Shown here: positions 62,793-64,000 of the stretch, in pieces
Numbering within the stretch: the stretch's first letter is position 1
Layout: each line of letters begins with the position of its first letter
The notes under the pieces: model-generated
What the model saw: the letters and a program-made list of their open reading frames with translations, nothing else
Told to the model about the DNA's origin: nothing
Databases searched by the model: none
Program-made: the position numbers and the translations under genes
NCBI GenBank assembly: GCA_036556905.1
Contig: DATBIM010000112.1
Location: 1 to 64,000, forward strand
Reading direction: 5' to 3'
Length of the DNA stretch: 64,000 nt
DNA from: 40CM-4-69-5 sp036556905
GTDB taxonomy: Bacteria > Methylomirabilota > Methylomirabilia > Rokubacteriales > CSP1-6

Positions 62793-62859
62793 CAACTCTG
62801 AGCGGGTGCCCGAGCGACCTCGCGGAGGATTCCGGCGGGGCACGGGCGTGGCGCTAGCC
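62688..62859 (+). repeat. 73-bp tandem repeat, about 2.4 copies
   Basis: The element GGCGGGG...CGGGCGTG recurs at 62688, 62761 and 62834, and GGGTGCCC at 62731 and 62804, all with 73-base spacing. The copies differ at several positions. The repeat straddles the end of the phosphoesterase gene and the gap before the B12-binding gene. Confidence 0.8.
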
Positions 62860-62879
62860 CGGGTGCCCGTGCCCTGTTC

Positions 62880-63260
62880 ATGAAAGTCCTGATCGCCAAG
62901 CCCGGCCTCGACGGCCACGACCGCGGCGCCAAGGTGGTCGCCCAGGCGCTGCGCGACGCTGGCCTCGAGGTCATTTACACCGGTCTCAAGCGGACGCCCG
63001 AAGAGATCATCGCGGAGGCGATTCAGGAGGATGTGGACGTGATCGGCCTCTCCATCCTGTCGGGCGCCCACCTGGCCCTCAGCCGCCGGGTGATCGAGGG
63101 GCTACGGCGGCAGAAGGCCGACCAGATCACGGTGGTGGTGGGCGGTACCATCCCGCCCAGGGATGTGCAGGCGCTGCTGGCCGCGGGTGTGCGCCGGGTC
63201 TTCCCCATGGGCACGCCCCTTCCTGACGTGGTGACGGCGTTCCGCGACGCCCGGCTGTGA
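62880..63260 (+). CDS. B12-binding subunit, methylmalonyl-CoA mutase C-terminal type
   Basis: A 126-residue cobalamin-binding domain protein. The base-off/His-on motif is K-P-G-L-D-G-H-D-R-G at residue 7, with His12 expected to bind cobalt; S-I-L-S-G-A-H near 58 and V-V-G-G-T-I-P near 86 complete the B12 fold. It is the free-standing small subunit for the mutase encoded next. No clear Shine-Dalgarno site or -10 box precedes its ATG, directly behind the 73-bp repeats. Confidence 0.92.
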   Translation: MKVLIAKPGLDGHDRGAKVVAQALRDAGLEVIYTGLKRTPEEIIAEAIQEDVDVIGLSILSGAHLALSRRVIEGLRRQKADQITVVVGGTIPPRDVQALLAAGVRRVFPMGTPLPDVVTAFRDARL

Positions 63261-63313
63261 AGTCCGAGCGGCCGGTGCCGGGTGCCTGGTTCGTCGAGGG
63301 CTAGGAGGCCACG

Positions 63314-64000
63314 ATGCGAGACGTCATCCTGCATGCCGGGATCCCCGTCAAGCCGGTATACGGCCCCGAGGACCTCGCCGGCCGCGACTTCGCCCGCGAC
63401 ATCGGGCGTCCCGGTGAATACCCGTACACGCGCGGGATTCACCCGCACATGTACCGCGAGCGCCTGTGGACCATGCGCCAGTACGTCGGCTTCGGCACAC
63501 CGGCGGAGACGAATGCCCGCTTCAAGTACTTGATGGCGCATGGCCAGGACGCTCTCAATGTCGCGTTCGATCTGCCAACGCAACTGGGCCTCGACTCCGA
63601 TCACCCGCGAGCCGAGGGGGAAGTGGGGCGGGTCGGCATGGCCGTCGATTCCCTGGCCGACATGGAAGAGGCCTTCGCCGGCATCCCGCTCGACCGCGTC
63701 AGCGTTTCGCTCACCATCAACGGGATGGCGGCGCCCATCACGGCCATGTACTTCGCGGTGGCCGACAAGCAGGGGGCCAGGCCCGAGCGAGTGGTGACGA
63801 CCCCGCAGAACGACATCCTCAAGGAGTTCATCGCCCGGGGCACGTGGATCTATCCGGTGGATCCCTCCCTGCGCCTGGTTGCCGACCTCGTGGAGTTCTC
63901 GGCCCGGCGCTACCCGCGGTCGAATCCACTCTCGATCTGCGGCTATCACATCCGCGAGGCCGGCTGTACCACGGCTCAGGAGATGGCCTACGGACTGGCC
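63314..64000 (+). CDS. Methylmalonyl-CoA mutase large-subunit-type protein (3' end outside window)
   Basis: The first 229 residues of an acyl-CoA mutase; the frame is open to the window edge. The substrate-barrel start is clear: P-Y-T-R-G-I-H-P-H-M-Y near residue 38, W-T-M-R-Q-Y-V-G-F-G-T, A-F-D-L-P-T-Q-L-G and S-L-T-I-N-G-M-A-A. It rearranges methylmalonyl-CoA and succinyl-CoA, or a related pair (isobutyryl- or ethylmalonyl-type); key specificity residues cannot be assigned safely. AGGAGG lies five bases before the ATG. Confidence 0.92.
   Translation, partial: MRDVILHAGIPVKPVYGPEDLAGRDFARDIGRPGEYPYTRGIHPHMYRERLWTMRQYVGFGTPAETNARFKYLMAHGQDALNVAFDLPTQLGLDSDHPRAEGEVGRVGMAVDSLADMEEAFAGIPLDRVSVSLTINGMAAPITAMYFAVADKQGARPERVVTTPQNDILKEFIARGTWIYPVDPSLRLVADLVEFSARRYPRSNPLSICGYHIREAGCTTAQEMAYGLA

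Noticed and set aside
62688..62859. CRISPR-like array
   Set aside because: The repeats have a 73-base period with no separate unique spacers, only 2.4 copies, and overlap a coding end; no cas gene is present.
1..64000. tRNA, rRNA, riboswitch, insertion sequence or prophage genes
   Set aside because: I looked for cloverleaf-like clusters, transposase motifs and integrase sites in the gaps and saw none; almost all DNA is accounted for by protein genes. A covariance-model search would be decisive.

Overview
The window is a compact, high-GC (roughly two-thirds G+C by eye) bacterial chromosome segment with about 62 protein genes and no RNA gene, CRISPR array, transposase or phage gene that I can recognise. 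Periplasmic binding proteins, a lipoprotein protease, MurB, MscL and a sigma-54 (NtrC-type) regulator point to a diderm bacterium. The orphan ABC_sub_bind-type binding proteins, the HyuA/HyuB pair, the acyl-CoA/thiolase/DUF35 genes and the MalF/MalG-type sugar-acid operon recall uncultured soil lineages such as Candidatus Rokubacteria/Methylomirabilota. That placement is inference from gene style, not a marker-gene result.

Layout. 1-2600: tail of a hydrolase, an orphan binding protein with a possible relic of a second, a small unknown protein and a DUF1326 protein. 2668-16287: housekeeping genes (Fpg-type DNA glycosylase, thioesterase, M20 peptidase, TesA-like esterase divergent from a YbbA/YbbP exporter, nitroreductase, haloacid-dehalogenase-like protein, oligopeptidase B, DAHP synthase, MurB, PdxH-like oxidase, sirtuin). 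16315-17310: second orphan binding protein. 17465-25413 (minus): sugar/sugar-acid operon with two 2-hydroxyacid dehydrogenases, a TIM-barrel isomerase, two permeases, a binding protein, an enolase-superfamily dehydratase and a dienelactone hydrolase, but no ATPase. 25558-30022 (minus): DUF1344 protein, trypsin-like lipoprotein, NtrC regulator, histidine kinase, PaaI-type thioesterase. 30048-38871: helicase-nuclease, heptad-repeat protein, HugZ-like protein, EthD protein, TcuA-like flavoprotein, roadblock protein, two-gene amidase unit, NUDIX hydrolase. 38854-44725 (minus): cyclase-ATPase-TPR regulator, MscL, hydroxyacid-oxoacid transhydrogenase-like enzyme, lytic transglycosylase. 44938-47468: zinc ribbon protein divergent from a HTH-receiver fusion and a heme-c-motif membrane cyclase. 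47494-53706: DUF72, D-cysteine desulfhydrase-like enzyme, hydrolase, rhodanese, enoyl-CoA hydratase, HAD protein, APT and small proteins. 53773-64000: 3-hydroxyacyl-CoA dehydrogenase, GntR regulator with HyuA/HyuB, acyl-CoA dehydrogenase, thiolase, DUF35 protein, phosphoesterase and methylmalonyl-CoA-mutase-type genes (the large subunit runs off the end).

The most interesting signals are in gene expression rather than gene content. (1) At least twelve genes have a TAnnnT -10 hexamer ending only 6-8 nt before the start codon and no Shine-Dalgarno sequence, the hallmark of leaderless transcription. Other genes have clear GGAGG sites or overlap their upstream neighbour by 1-4 bases, so two start modes coexist. 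Several leaderless boxes form tiny divergent promoters with overlapping -10 boxes. (2) Three genes have no plausible ATG/GTG/TTG start, but a CTG sits exactly where the family begins: one directly downstream of a Shine-Dalgarno site, one in a CTGA stop/start overlap, one just after the upstream stop. (3) A 27-bp sequence occurs in exact inverted copies 19 kb apart, each between convergent genes and beside strong hairpins. (4) A divergent signalling locus at 44.9-47.5 kb couples an orphan HTH-receiver protein to a cyclase whose periplasmic domain carries a CxxCH heme-attachment motif.
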